DNA from: Platanthera guangdongensis
Taxonomy: Eukaryota > Streptophyta > Magnoliopsida > Asparagales > Orchidaceae
Assembly: GCA_039583875.1 (NCBI GenBank)
Contig: CM077160.1
Span: forward strand, 108,825,530 to 108,889,529
Direction of reading: 5' to 3'
Length of the DNA stretch: 64,000 nt
Shown here one piece after another: positions 19,934 through 31,397 of this stretch. The position numbers and the translations under genes are program-made. The notes under the pieces are model-generated. The model saw only the letters and a program-made list of their open reading frames with translations. It was not told where the DNA came from and did no database searches. Each line of letters begins with the position of its first letter. Positions within the stretch are counted from its first letter, which is position 1.

Positions 19934-21688
19934 TGTTAACCCAGAAATCGGTGATCCCTCCCAAGGTAGCCAGCTTGTTAGTCGCGGCCTGCTCCAGATT
20001 CTCCCTGGAGGTCGCGACCAGTCAGTATGGGCGGACAGACTTCTATGTCCGCCCAGGCCGCGCGGCTAGGGCGGTCTCGCGGTCTGACCGCCCGGGTCGC
20101 GCAGCAGCCGCCTGTTCTGTAGGGGGTGCGGACTGCTTCCTCAGTCCACCCCTGCAGGCCGCACAGTTTGGTCAGCTAACCGCATCATGGTTTCCCCCAT
20201 TCCAACAGGTGAACTACCCAACTGCGGCGGACTCGGATTCCTAGCCGCCGAGACCGCCATTTAGCCGCATGCTCGGCAGGAGTCGGTCCACCAGCCACAA
20301 CAATAGGCGACCTGTCTCCAGGTCGCTCAATGCGAGGCGACCTGCCTCCTGGTCGCCCAACAACGACAACGCTCCAGGTTGTCCATCAGCAGGTGCGACC
20401 TACTCCATTTCAGTCCGCCCGACAGTAGGCGGCCTGCCCTCAAGGTCGCCAACAAGGGCGACAACCTCCAGGCTGCCCAGCAGGGGCGACAAGCCTTCCC
20501 ATCCGACAGGAGGCGGACTTCAGCGACGGCGACGACCTACGTCTTCAGTCCTCCAGGTCGCCCAGTCGGTTAACTCACCCTACAGTTCGCGGACTCTCTC
20601 AGTCCGCCCAAGGATCGTGGATCAGCTCCGTCAATCCACAAACATCTTACGGACTCGTCTTCAGTCCGCCAGATCGTCAGCTCACCCAGACAAGCCTCCA
20701 GCAATGGCGGACTCGTCTTGTCCGTCGCGGGCTGGGCGAACTCTTCCAGTCCGCCACTAAGTCCAGCTTACTACCAGCACGGTTCCTTGCAGCAGAGGCG
20801 GGCTCACTGCGCAGTCCGCCCCTCGACTTTCCAACCGCCTTTCCAGTAAGAGGCGGACTACTCAGCCCGCACACCTTGGCGCGGGCTCACTCAGCACAGC
20901 AGAGGCGCACTCATCCCAATCCGCCAAGCAGCAGATCAACTCCAGACGTCCCTGACCGCACGACCTGGCGCGGACTCCGCAGACTCCAAGTCTACTCGCA
21001 CAAATCACCGACTCACCGGGGGTGACGTTACCAAAAGTCGTTACCTCCTCGGGCCTATAAATAGCCCCCCATACCTCTCATTCTGGAGGACAGAGACACG
21101 AGGGCAACTTCCGGCAAGGTCAAGCATCAGACCTTGCGGACTCCGCTTTCCAGCCCGCGCGGTCTGCCGACCTTCTCTTCTCAATCCACGTGGTCTCCTC
21201 TGGCATCTTCTTTCCTTGGTCGTCAGTTTCCCCCTATGTACCCTTTATTTGCTTTCCATGTAAAGGTGCAACTCAAGCTGTAATGACTGAATATTAATCA
21301 AAATAAAGCTCGTCGCAAGAGTGACATTTAAGCCGCGGCGGACAAAGTCTGTTGTTGCCACTCCTAGCGGCCCCTTCTTCTTCTCAACTCATTTCTCTCG
21401 GCAACAACCTGCAAACACAACCATCAAAGTAACCGTCTGCTCGACAGATCCTGATCAACCTTCCCACTCAGATCAACAACCTTCTTTCCTCTCCTCTATC
21501 CCCGCAACCCTTAATCAAGCGCTTGCTCCACTCTCGAGCACTCAGAAGCTTTTCCTTGCATCCTCAAAAACCTCTCTGTTATCCCCGCAACCTCCTCTTC
21601 AATCATCCTTGCTTGTGAGACCGAACACACCTGTTAGCTGCTGGTGCCCGCGACAATCTTCTCCTCTCTCCGTTTCTGCGCATCAACA
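19934..21688 (+). repeat. TE4 3' LTR
   Basis: TGTTAACCCAG...GCATCAACA, matching the 5' LTR along its length with scattered substitutions and small indels. TATAAATA at 21056-21063. Confidence 0.88.
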
Positions 21689-21690
21689 TT

Positions 21691-21723
<33 letters not shown>

Positions 21724-23208
21724 ATGCGAGTAGATCAAGATTGAACCGGCCAGAGAAAACATGAACAGAAGCCGATTCATTTCCTCCCAACCGTCCCGAG
21801 ACGGTTCTTCCCGATTCCAGCGGAGCGCGACTAGGGCTTGAATCCTTCCTCAGCGATATCGCGGCGTGCCATTAAAGCCCGCACGATGCTTTGGCGACAA
21901 ACCCGGCCCTCCATCCGTGGCCGCCGCTCCTCCCGAACTCTCAAGTGTTGGGCACAACTTCTCCTGGCGGTTTCAGCACAATCTCCTCCTCCGGCTGTTT
22001 CTCCATCTGCCATGGCCGATAACTGTGTTTTTCTTTCTTCTTTTTCGTTTTTACTATTCTGTTCAAAACCCTATAAAGGGGAGATATGTTTTGTATTTTT
22101 AGAGTGATTGATGAAATATTAAAGTTAAAGATTGCTATGAGTTTGTTTTCTCCCGTGTGAGGTTGTTGTGCGCTTCCTGTTAGACGATTAGGCGCGATTA
22201 AAGCTCTGTGTGAGCCATTGTAGAAGTTAGGCGTTTTTCAAGGTTCGTGTGAGATTTGATTTGGAGGATTGCTGCTTGCTGTAGAATTCATGTTTAGGAG
22301 TTGGTGTAGGAACTGAGCTGCTCCTGTTGGAGAGTTGTTAGATGAGATTGCTGCTGTTATTTTGTGCAATCCTGTTGTGAGTCTTTTGAGTTAGTTTTGG
22401 TAATCTCGTGTGATAGTGTGTTAGGGAAGGTGAACAGTAATATTAAGTTTATTGTTCTTCTTCATTCATGTTGAACTGTTGAGTTAGGAAAATTGGGATT
22501 TTGACTCCATTGTGGGAATTGTGATCCACCTGAACGTTAGAGATTTCGTGAAACCACCGCGAGTGATAGAGATTTCGTGGAGCCTCTAGTGTGAGAGCGA
22601 GTGAATTTTAGGTGTGTTAGTTTGTGGTTTTCTTACTTTGTTGAGTGATTCCGTGGAACCACCTCGTGTGAGGGAGTGATTTAATTCCTTGGTGTCCGTA
22701 TGCGATAACGGTCGACCTCAGAGCGGAGATCGAAGGTGATGAGGAGTTTCTCGCGTGATCGCCATCGACTTCGAAATACGGAAGACGCATCTTCCGTGGG
22801 TAATTGTTTCTCTCTTTTTCTTTTGTGTGTGCCTCTTTAGTTTCTCGTAGGATAATAGCCTCATTGCTGGTTTTCGCCCGAGTTTCGTCAGCTAACGCTA
22901 CGTCGAAAACTCCAAACAGAAACGTATTGGAGTTCACGATTTCCGTTGTGCTACGACAGGGGGAACGGAACAAAAGTTGCGAACTTCCTTCCCCGGATTT
23001 AAAATTGAACCATTTTATTAAAAAAAATCATTTTAAAACAAAATAGCGATTTTGTGCTTTACAAAAAAATTAGTTGCCTCATTTCTTAAAGTTCGTGCAA
23101 ATTTCGCTCAAAAACTTTGCAAAATTAAGTTAATCATTGCATGTATTTAAGGTTTCCTAGAAAAGCTGACAGACGCGCAAAACCTGCGCGCCGTCCTGCA
23201 TCAAAAGC

Positions 23209-24294
23209 TGCTTTAGCAAACAGTGATGGAAGCACACAGAAGGTCAGGTTTAATTCAAAGGACGACCAGATCAAGCAGAGGCCTTGAACTTCTTTGCAAT
23301 TCCGGTAAAGTACTGGCCTTGATGGAACACAATCTAGAGTTCAATCTCGCAAGGCGGCCTCATTCCATTTTCGTCGATAGTGGAGTTCAATCTCACAAGG
23401 CGAAGAAGATTTTGAGGACGGAGATATCCTGCCGGTGAGGTTGAAAGCGTTGCTCCGTTGTTATTCGCATTAGCATAGTAGCATAGACAGAAAGGCGCAG
23501 GGGCGGAATTGAGAATTCACACCTTTATAGGTCGGAATTGAGTGGGAATGAAATTATACTAAAATCTATTCTTATGGAATTGAGCCAAATTCCATTTCTG
23601 ACCAAAAACAGGAGCGACGAATAATGAAATTGAAATTGGCTCTCCAATTCCAATTCTTTTCTTCTAATGCTGCCTAAACAAACGGGGACAGAATATTCCC
23701 GACCTTCAACAAACTTTTCTTACCCGATTTGAGAATGAATGACCATAGTTGCAATGAATAAAAAATGCAATTGATAAAAATAAAGGTTACTGGTGAAAGG
23801 AAGTGTGGAGACAAATTGGCATGGATCTTTCTAAATCTTCTTCTCCTCGTCTTCTTTTTTCTATTGCAAAGACCACTCATTCGTGAAGACTCATGCACTT
23901 AACCACAAATTGCTCCAACAAACTTCTTTCCCTTCGTGAGACCTCACTCCAAAGTTGCCAATGATTCTTCCTTCATAAAATTCACTTCGAAGTCTCTGCT
24001 GCTTCCTATCTCGACATAGACTTTTCCCATTATTGCAGAAAGGAGCGAGAACAAATAATACTTCGTGTGGCTCTCTTCTCCTTACTTTTTCTTTGATAGT
24101 AAGGAGCTGAAAAATGTAACCTTCGAGCCAGCTGCTTGCAACCCTTGTTGCTCTCTAGAATGTGAAGCTTTATGTTTGCAAACATGCAGCTTCTGTGACC
24201 TGCGTGTGCAGGGGTGCGCGTAGAGGGGTTCACTTGCGCGTGCTATGCACGGGTAATTTAATTTGTGTGCGCGCGTGAAAATGATCCCTTACAT
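23209..24294. other. Gene-poor flank right of TE3
   Basis: The first 79 bases continue an open frame from 8771-8820 up to TGA at 23285 (see findings). A diverged DNA-element end with CAATTCCAATTC words lies at 23500-23690, ending near CCTAAACAAACGGGG. The rest shows nothing recognisable. Confidence 0.4.
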
Positions 24295-24296
24295 GC

Positions 24297-24460
24297 AAAA
24301 AATAGTACAACAACAACACTCAAGCCTTTATCCTACTATAGTGGGGTCGGCTATAAATAATCCATATTCATAAGGGTGACTAAATTTTATGTTGACCGTC
24401 TACCTAACACAACTTTCACCATTTTTCATCCGGGCTTGGGACCGGCATAGGCTGGTTTAC
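24297..24460 (+). repeat. Plant LINE/SINE-type 3' tail fragment
   Basis: An ACAACAACAACA run is followed by AAGCCTTTATCCTACTATAG and TGGGGTCGGCTATA, a motif I recognise from tails of plant non-LTR retroposons. It includes a CCTACTATAGTGGGG hairpin. Only the tail region is evident; no ORF. Confidence 0.5.
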
Positions 24461-25252
24461 ATGCAAGAATTAGTGTGTCCGTAAAATTGGGTCCTCCGCA
24501 CGTGCTTGCAAAAACGCATGCCTGCGTTAAAAAAGGCAGTGCGCATGTCTACTTGACAAATACGGGATTGTACACCGGGTATACAACAGTTTATCAAGAC
24601 CCGCTGTTCTTCTTTGGGATGGAAATAAAAAATTCCCATTGGTCTGAACTTATTCTAAAAGATTCATTGGTTTGTAACACTAAGGCCCACTGGTCTTCTT
24701 GTGTTTTTAAGCCTGGTCAGCTACTTTATTTTCAAAAGTTCATTACTCAAAACATCTATTTTCCTACAGAAATATTAGAGAAAAGAACTCTAGCTGCTTC
24801 CCCCTTGGGAAAGAAAGACAAGGTTATCTCTTCACCGAGTGATGTAAACCACTAGTCGAGCTTTATAATTTAATTTTTAAAATAAAGTAGAGATCAAATT
24901 AAAGAGAGGAGCGCACATTCAAATCATTGAGTAAATAAATTAGGTGATTAACCTAGATCTAGCATGACACTCTCAAGTAACCAACAGTCAAGTGACGAGT
25001 GTCGCAAAAATTAGAATCCACATGCAGAGTAAAAAAAGAAAGAAAAGAATGCGAAAGTATTTTAATTAACGACAAACAGTCACCACGAGAGTTAGGGTAA
25101 GCTCTAAAATTATAAAAATCAAATAAATATAGCATAATGTTATGCTAACATGATCTGAGCGGGAGACTCACCTAGAGGTATACCTGAGGGCGACGAGCGT
25201 GGCATCATGATTAATCCAAACAAGGGGAAAGGTGGTCTAGATATCTGTAAAT
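24461..25252. other. No gene recognised
   Basis: Low-complexity, AT-leaning sequence. The frame at 24475-24855 (126 codons) has no recognisable motif and is not called. Confidence 0.4.
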
Positions 25253-26214
25253 GGTAAGGCTCTGCGATTGACAAAAGAAACGTGGCTCGACTGGCCGGAG
25301 GTGACGGAACTGAAGAGAACACGGTCGATCCTCGTCAGGAACACCGAGGTGTGGTCGTGGGAGGCTCACGGCATGGCTGGTGGTTGCACGAAGGGGACTG
25401 GAGGGGGTAGAAAGGGGGGCCATCAATTCCCTACAAATCGGTCACTATTCTGATGCAGGGATTGCCAGGAACGACAGGAAAGGAGACGGGATGGGTTTTC
25501 AGTGCTCGTTGCGGCGATGGAGGGAGGCGGAGGGCGCTGGAAGTTAGTCGTCGCCGACTGGAGGGAGGAATGTGTGTCGTCGGACCAAGAGTTGTCGAGC
25601 TGGATTTTAAAAAACAGAGAGTTTCTCTGTTTTCCAATATTTTCCAGGCTTCTCAAAACAGAAGGGGGAGGGGTTAAAAGCAATATTTGGTTTTATTTTG
25701 GTCCACCAAAAAGAGAGGAGGCATGGTTTTATAGAAGAAACGGTAAGGCTCTGTGATTGACAAACGAAACCAGGCTCGACTGGCCGGAGGTGGCAAAACC
25801 GAGGAGAACTCGGTCGATCATCGTCAGAAACTCCAAGGTGTGGTCACGGGAGGCTCACGAATGGTTGGTGGTTGCACGAAGGGGACTGGAGGAGGTAGAA
25901 AGGGGGCCCATCAATTCCCTACAACTGGGGCTCTATTTCGATGCAGAGATCGTCACGAACGATGGGAAAGGAGACGGGATGGGTTGCCAGCGCTCGTAGC
26001 GGCGGTGGAGGGTGGTGTCGGTTTCTGGAAGTGAGTCGTTGTCAACTGGAGTATGGGATGAGTGTTGTCAGGCCATGAGTTGTTGGGTTGAGTTTCGAAA
26101 TCAGATATTTTTTAGACTTCTCAAAACAAAAGGAGGAAGGGGTTTTAAAAGTACTATTTGACTTTATTTTTTGTCGGTCAAAAAGAGTGGATGTATGCTT
26201 TTAAAAGAAAATGG
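25253..26214. repeat. Tandem duplication, ~489-bp unit, two copies
   Basis: Unit 1 is 25253-25741 and unit 2 is about 25742-26214. Both begin GGTAAGGCTCTG and share GGCTCGACTGGCCGGAGGTG, GGTGGTTGCACGAAGGGGAC and CCATCAATTCCCTACAA in the same order. The copies are clearly diverged. On either strand frames are broken; the content is unidentified. Confidence 0.8.
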
Positions 26215-26265
26215 ATTCGTGTGAAGGTTTTGTCGTTTTTGAGGACATGGAATTTTTGATATAAA

Positions 26266-26805
26266 TGTTAAAAGGCAAGCTACCTTACTCACCGGAGGGG
26301 GTGATTATATTCTTATTGGGCGTCTTAACCCAGGGCGGCATCTATAGGGCAGAGGAAGAAAGAAGAGAAGGAACGTCAAAATTTAAAGCGTGTTCTCTCA
26401 ACATGGTATCGGAGGGGGTTAATCCCTCGTCGACGTTGACCTGATGCTTCGATCATCATTCATTGGCCTTTCTCTTCCCTCGAACATGAACTCTATTGGA
26501 TCTCATTCTTCTGGAGGCTCGTGGACTTATGCGGTTTCGTTCGACGGCTATCCTGGATTATCCGTCCTGCTCGATTGATCGTCTTTTGTGCATCCTCGGT
26601 CAATCAATCTTCTTCTGCTTGATTGATCGTCATTTGTGAGGTCTTTCCTTGCTTTTGTGAGTCATGTTCCCATCGCCTAATATCACCTAGAGGGAGGTGA
26701 ATATATGTTTGAGTGTTCTAGTGGGATTATCTAAACCTCACCTAATATCTCCCTCAAATATGTAGTTATTGTTTCTTCATTTCCTACAAATTTGCTTTCT
26801 GTGAG
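26266..26805 (+). mobile_element. TE5: copia remnant, 5' end
   Basis: A candidate short LTR (26266-26403, TGTTAAAAGG...CTCAACA, with CTATAG near 26332) is followed directly by TGGTATCGGAGG at 26404, a one-mismatch Met primer site. The leader/gag start is decayed. TE6 interrupts it at 26806; the same-strand integrase relic at 62345-62894 is probably its continuation. The LTR start is inferred without a partner. Confidence 0.55.
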
Positions 26806-28091
26806 TGAAAGATTAATGGTAGTCTAATCACCTGGAGGGGTAAATGGGTGTTTATGTGTTTTTGATCTTTTTAAAATATGTTGACTATTCTAGCACAAAA
26901 AAGAAAGAATATACACATCACAAAGAGCACACCAAGATTTATAATGCTTTTCAATTATGAGTACATCCACTTTCTCTCTCTACTTATCTAGCAGTATGGT
27001 AGACTATGCCAACTTCTCCAATATCTCATATCAACGATTTTACAACTCAGAGTCCTTGACTCCTATAGCTCAGGAACACAAACAGCTCCCTACCTCAGAT
27101 CCACCCCCTGGATCCTGCACCTCAGAATGACATCACTCTTACAACTCAGATTCAACTAATGAATCCTACCTCAAGTGCACAACAACAATCCTACCTCAGG
27201 TTCACTTCTGAACCATACCTCAGGCCTTCAAAACAAGGCCCTACACTCATATCTCAAAGGTATCTTACATCAGCAGTAATAAGAATAATTTGTTACAGAA
27301 GTAATAGACTCAATAAAAGTATTTCTTGAAGCTTGGTGTCTTCTTAGGCTTTTTGAAGAGAAAGCCTTTTCTTGTTCAACAACAGGTCTTCGGTCTTACT
27401 TTGGATATAGAATATTTTCTGAATATCAAGATAGAGAGAGGCTTCTTTTCTTATTGTGAAATATGAATTAGAGATCTTGAGCACTAGATGATTAGCCTTC
27501 TTCTCAATGAACTTTTTCTTCTGATCTGTACTGAGATTACCGTTCGATTGGACTTTGACGGCAGACTGGCACAATTCATGAAATCAGCAAAGTTAGGGTT
27601 TGAGACTCTTCTCTTCTCTTTTTATAAGCCTGACAACTTTAACGGTCGAATCAATAGAAAAATCATGTTGGCACACTTTCCAATTAGGATTGATTTGACA
27701 TTTACTTTCTGCGTTATCGTCAATTTGAAATCCCGCCTTTTGAAGTTGACACAATAATATCGTTGTGTGGTGGTTATACACACAGTGATTCTGGACATGA
27801 GTGAATTACTCTTCTATATATCAAAGACACCACAATATCATTGTGTGATGGTTACACACACAACGTTTTTGTACTTAGTAACTTCTTTCTGCTTTCCCTT
27901 GAAAGTCAACACAACGATAATTCTTCATAGCTTAATGATTCTTGACTTAAAGAGTATTGATCTTCAATATCAAGCTGACATGACGATATTGTTGTGTGAT
28001 GGTTGTACACAACGATTCTATACTTAGAAACTTCTTTATGTTTTCCCTTGAGAGTCAACACAACGATAGTTGACTTGGAGATTTTTCCTCT

Positions 28092-30060
28092 TGTCACGAC
28101 CCGTTGAATAACATCTATCAGAGTGCACTACGGGCGGGTTGTAATGCTACAGGCATGAGCAAAAGTAATTTTCATGTATGTTAGGCAGGAGCTGAAAATA
28201 TGATATTAGATTTAAAATAATTACTTTGGAAAAATTTAGTTGGTTATATATGCGGAAGATTCAAAGAAAGGTTGATGCGCATGTATTTTAATAATAAAAC
28301 TGATGTCGCACACAGGGCTGAAAAAATGTAAATGCAATAGATCACAGTAGTAAACATGTCATAAATAAAATGATCTGGTACATCAATAAAATTCTAGCAG
28401 TTGTTCACGATACAAATGAAAATTGTTGACAATAACTAGTACATGATAAACAAATCTGACGGTAAAATAAAACAAATACATAAAACATGATGTAACCACT
28501 ATAAAAATAAACCTCCAAGCAAAGCGGTAGCTGGACGAAGAGCAGCTCAGGGAGCAGACGACGTTGTCACGAACCCTAAGACAAAATCCAAATAGAAGGC
28601 AAATGCCTCAGAACATGAAAATCAAATAGTAAGTTAATATTTTGATATGTAAGCAGAGGAAACAAGAGAAAAACAAGTAACAGAGTCTAACAATGATGCT
28701 TTAACTTTACTTTACCCTACTTCAGAGTTAGCCTAGTTTTCAATCACGCAATGACATAAGCGGTAAACAATGAAAAGTGCACGCGTTTCAATTTGATGTA
28801 CATGATTCTAATATAAGTTTAATTGCAAGGCTTATCAGCGCGGTGCTTGCAATTGTCATTTATTGGTTTTCGTTACCAATCAGGTGAGAGCTCGATTCAA
28901 AGCGTCACATCAAATCGACACCTTTTTTTCAATGTTCGCCTATGACAATTAGTGACTTAGGGATTCATATCTTGGAGATTTCTAACATATCTAGACAAGT
29001 TATATCCATACGACATCGATCTATAAGAGTATATTTCATAACATAAGAGTGATTTAAATTAAATTCCACGATGCAAGCGAGAGAGATTTCTCTATTTGCC
29101 TTCAGGTTAAGCTTAACGGATGGCGGCGGCTAAGCGGTGCTATCAAAAACTTAGAAGTCTTATTTTGACCTGTTTAAGATCACGCAACCAAAATAACATA
29201 CAGATATTTCTACGCTTGTACAGACATTTAATAATTGCAAAGATGCACATAAGAGGTGGTTTAGACAATTACCTCCCTTTAGGGTAAGGGGAGAAGAGTT
29301 ACCACGAAGGATCGGGAACTTGGCGGCGCTTAGGTGACGAAAACCCTAAATCAGAGAGGGCTACTTCACGAACCGCCAATTAGAGCGACGAACGACGCCG
29401 AAAAAACGCAAATACAGCAAGGATTAGTCGATTGTACGACGAACACCGGTTAAATCGACATCAAATAACCAATAACATTGTTGGAGAGCGAGCATTATCA
29501 ACTAAATTAAATAAATTCTGAATAAAGGGAGTAAGAGGGATTTCTTACCCCAATAGATCGAAATCGGACTCAAAAATCCGAGGAGAGGAGGGTCCGAGCG
29601 AAACTCTAGGAGACCCCCTTGTAATCCACCAGCCAAAACGCAGTGGGAGAGGGATGGAAGGTTGCCTACATTGGGAGGAGAAAGAGGAAGAGCTCCTGCG
29701 GCCGGCTCCAGGAGGAGGAAGAACTGTCGTCCTTTAAGGAAGCGATTGTCGACTCCTAGGAGGACTGGTAGAGCAAGATGGGGCGACAGAAGCAAGAGGA
29801 GGAGATTTCCGGCCGCAGGGAGGAGATTCGGGGGCGGCAGAAGGCGTCAGAGGCAGGATCGGGAGCCGCGAGACGCGCGGCTTTCGCAGGAATCGGGAGA
29901 GGAAATTCTGCGACTCTTGCGACGTGCGGGATAACCCTGGACCGGGAGAAAGAAGGAGAATCGGGCTGGGCCTCGGTTATAAGGTGGAAAACTAACCCTA
30001 ATTTATCATTATTAATATTATTATTATTATTATAGAAAAAAGAAAAATCAGGTTGTTACA
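28092..30060 (-). repeat. TE7 3' LTR
   Basis: On minus it starts TGTAACAACCTG after the purine tract GGTAGAGAA and ends GGGTCGTGACA at the target duplication. A TTATAA promoter box lies at about 29974-29982 (minus), followed by a CT-rich leader. Plus-strand frames at 29662-30035 are shadows. Confidence 0.8.
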
Positions 30061-30244
30061 TTCTCTACCACTTCGAAAGTTTCGGCCCGAAACTTTCCTG
30101 AGAATTTTCTGAATGGGGCAAAAAAAATAACGAAGATTCAGATGATATACACTCCAAACAAAAAAATTTGCAATTTAACGCATTAAAGTTAACTATGGAA
30201 GATACTAAAATAACAAGGGGGACAAGCTCAGAGAGTTTCCAAGA

Positions 30245-30787
30245 TCAAGAGAAAAGTTGCGGATACTTGCTACGTATGTCAGATTCGAGTTCCCAAGTGT
30301 ATTCCTCAGATTTTCCATGCATCCAAAGTATTTTGACCATACGAATGGTACTCTTGCGAAGCTTGCGTTCTTGATACTCGACGATCTTAGTGGGCTCGGC
30401 CGCATATGAAAGATTAACTTCAGGAATCACTGGATCTTCTTCAATGACGCAGATAGCATCACGAATGTACTTCCGAAGCTGGCTAACATGAAAGACATTG
30501 TGAACACCGGCCAAGGAAACAGGTAGCTCCAACCGATTATCAGATCCTCCGACACGTTCTGAAATAGCATATGATCCCACGAACCTCGAGCTAAGCTTAT
30601 GACGACGGCCAAACCGTTTCACCCCGGGAGTAGGGGAAACCTTCAGGAATACTTGATCACCCACAACAAACTCTAACGGATGGCGGCGCTGATTTGCATA
30701 TTTTCTCCGTCTCTCGATGGCACGACTGAGCTGAAGTTGAGTCTTCTTTATGTCTTCTTCCATTTCCTGAAGTAACTCAGGCCCCAA
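30245..30787 (-). pseudogene. TE7 integrase C-terminus with chromodomain
   Basis: A 180-codon frame: RAIERRRKYANQRRHPLEF, GDQVFLKVSPTPGVKRFG, LSSRFVGSYAISERVG, the tail motif LAGVHNVFHVSQLRKYI, then a chromodomain (PTKIVEYQERKLRKSTIRMV, WMHGKSEEYTWELESDIR). The chromodomain would steer integration to heterochromatin. It is one piece of a broken polyprotein; the start ATG here is only the first Met in the open stretch. Confidence 0.85.
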
Positions 30788-31397
30788 AACAACTTTCTTA
30801 CCAACTTCTAACCAATAGAGCGGGTCCTACAACGACGTCCGTACAATGCTTCGAAGGGGGCCATCTTGAGGCTCTCTTGATAGCTATTATTGTAGGCGAA
30901 TTCAACTAAGGGTAGGTGCTCGTCTCAAGCTCCCTTGTAATCCAAAATATAACCCCGAAGCATGTCTTCAATAATCTGATTAACTCTTTCGGTGTGACCA
31001 TCGGTTGTTTAATGATAAGCAGTGCTCAGGTTGAGCTCGGTGCCTAAGTCTTGTTGAAAACCCTTCCAGAAGTGCGATACAAATCTCGAGTCACGATCAG
31101 ATACAATCTGCAGTGGAATCCCATGGAGTTTAACAATCTCTGCAACATAAATCTGAGTCATCTTCTCGGTGGAATGACCTTCCTTATACGGGATGAAGTG
31201 AGTCACTTTAGTCATGCGATCTACTATAACCTAAATCACATCGTGCCCTTTCGGTGTACTGGGCAATCCAGTGATGAAGTCCATAGGGATAAGCCTCTGA
31301 CGAAGATTGAGATCCTTCTAAACAAAAAAATACTTCAAACTCTGGTGGTCGGTGAAAATGTGACACTTTACGTCATAGAGATAATGACGCCAAAGCT
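30788..31397 (-). pseudogene. TE7 integrase core, broken, joined to truncated RNase H
   Basis: Readable phrases are MDFITGLPSTPKGHD, VDRMTKVTHFIPY, VKLHGIPLQIVSDRDSRFVS (catalytic Asp) and FWKGFQQDLGTELNLSTAYH. Upstream, RNase H reads [11 protein letters not shown] then KDLNLRQR and jumps at once to PMDFITGLP. The RNase H C-terminus and integrase zinc domain are therefore missing. Stops and frameshifts are frequent. Confidence 0.75.

Larger units (their letters stand above)
15536..21688 (+). mobile_element. TE4: gag-only LTR retrotransposon (TR-GAG-like, Tat/Ogre-type gag)
   Basis: Bounded by TTACA (15531-15535 and 21689-21693). LTRs are 15536-17294 (1,759 bp) and 19934-21688 (1,755 bp). The 2.6-kb interior holds a gag frame with one in-frame stop, about 1 kb of noncoding sequence, and an 85-bp tandem repeat array before a short purine tract (GTGTGGGGA). 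No protease, RT or integrase sequence is present. Known plant TR-GAG elements have this plan and depend on autonomous relatives. Confidence 0.85.
8821..23203 (+). mobile_element. TE3: large-LTR Ty3/gypsy (chromovirus-like) derivative
   Basis: The ends are bounded by a 5-bp duplication AAAGC (8816-8820 and 23204-23208). The 5' LTR is 8821-11595, followed by TGGTATCAGAGG at 11598. The 3' LTR starts at 15215 after a purine tract (CGAGAGGGGGAGAG). Between them lie only a degenerate gag-like region and an integrase C-terminal relic, so protease, RT, RNase H and the integrase core are missing. Nested insertions are a hAT-like element (12456-13386) and TE4 (15536-21688) in the 3' LTR. Confidence 0.85.
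15215..23203 (+). repeat. TE3 3' LTR, split by TE4
   Basis: Left part 15215-15535 and right part 21689-23203 align with the ends of the 5' LTR, including the triple CGCGCGTAGCT words (15375-15450) and the U5-like leader (21720-23200). The TATA box is at 22072. Removing TE4 and one TTACA copy gives about 1.83 kb. Confidence 0.85.

Noticed and set aside
24475..24855. 126-codon plus-strand frame as a host gene
   Set aside because: No recognisable motif, biased toward low-complexity sequence next to a retroposon tail; no splice or promoter support.
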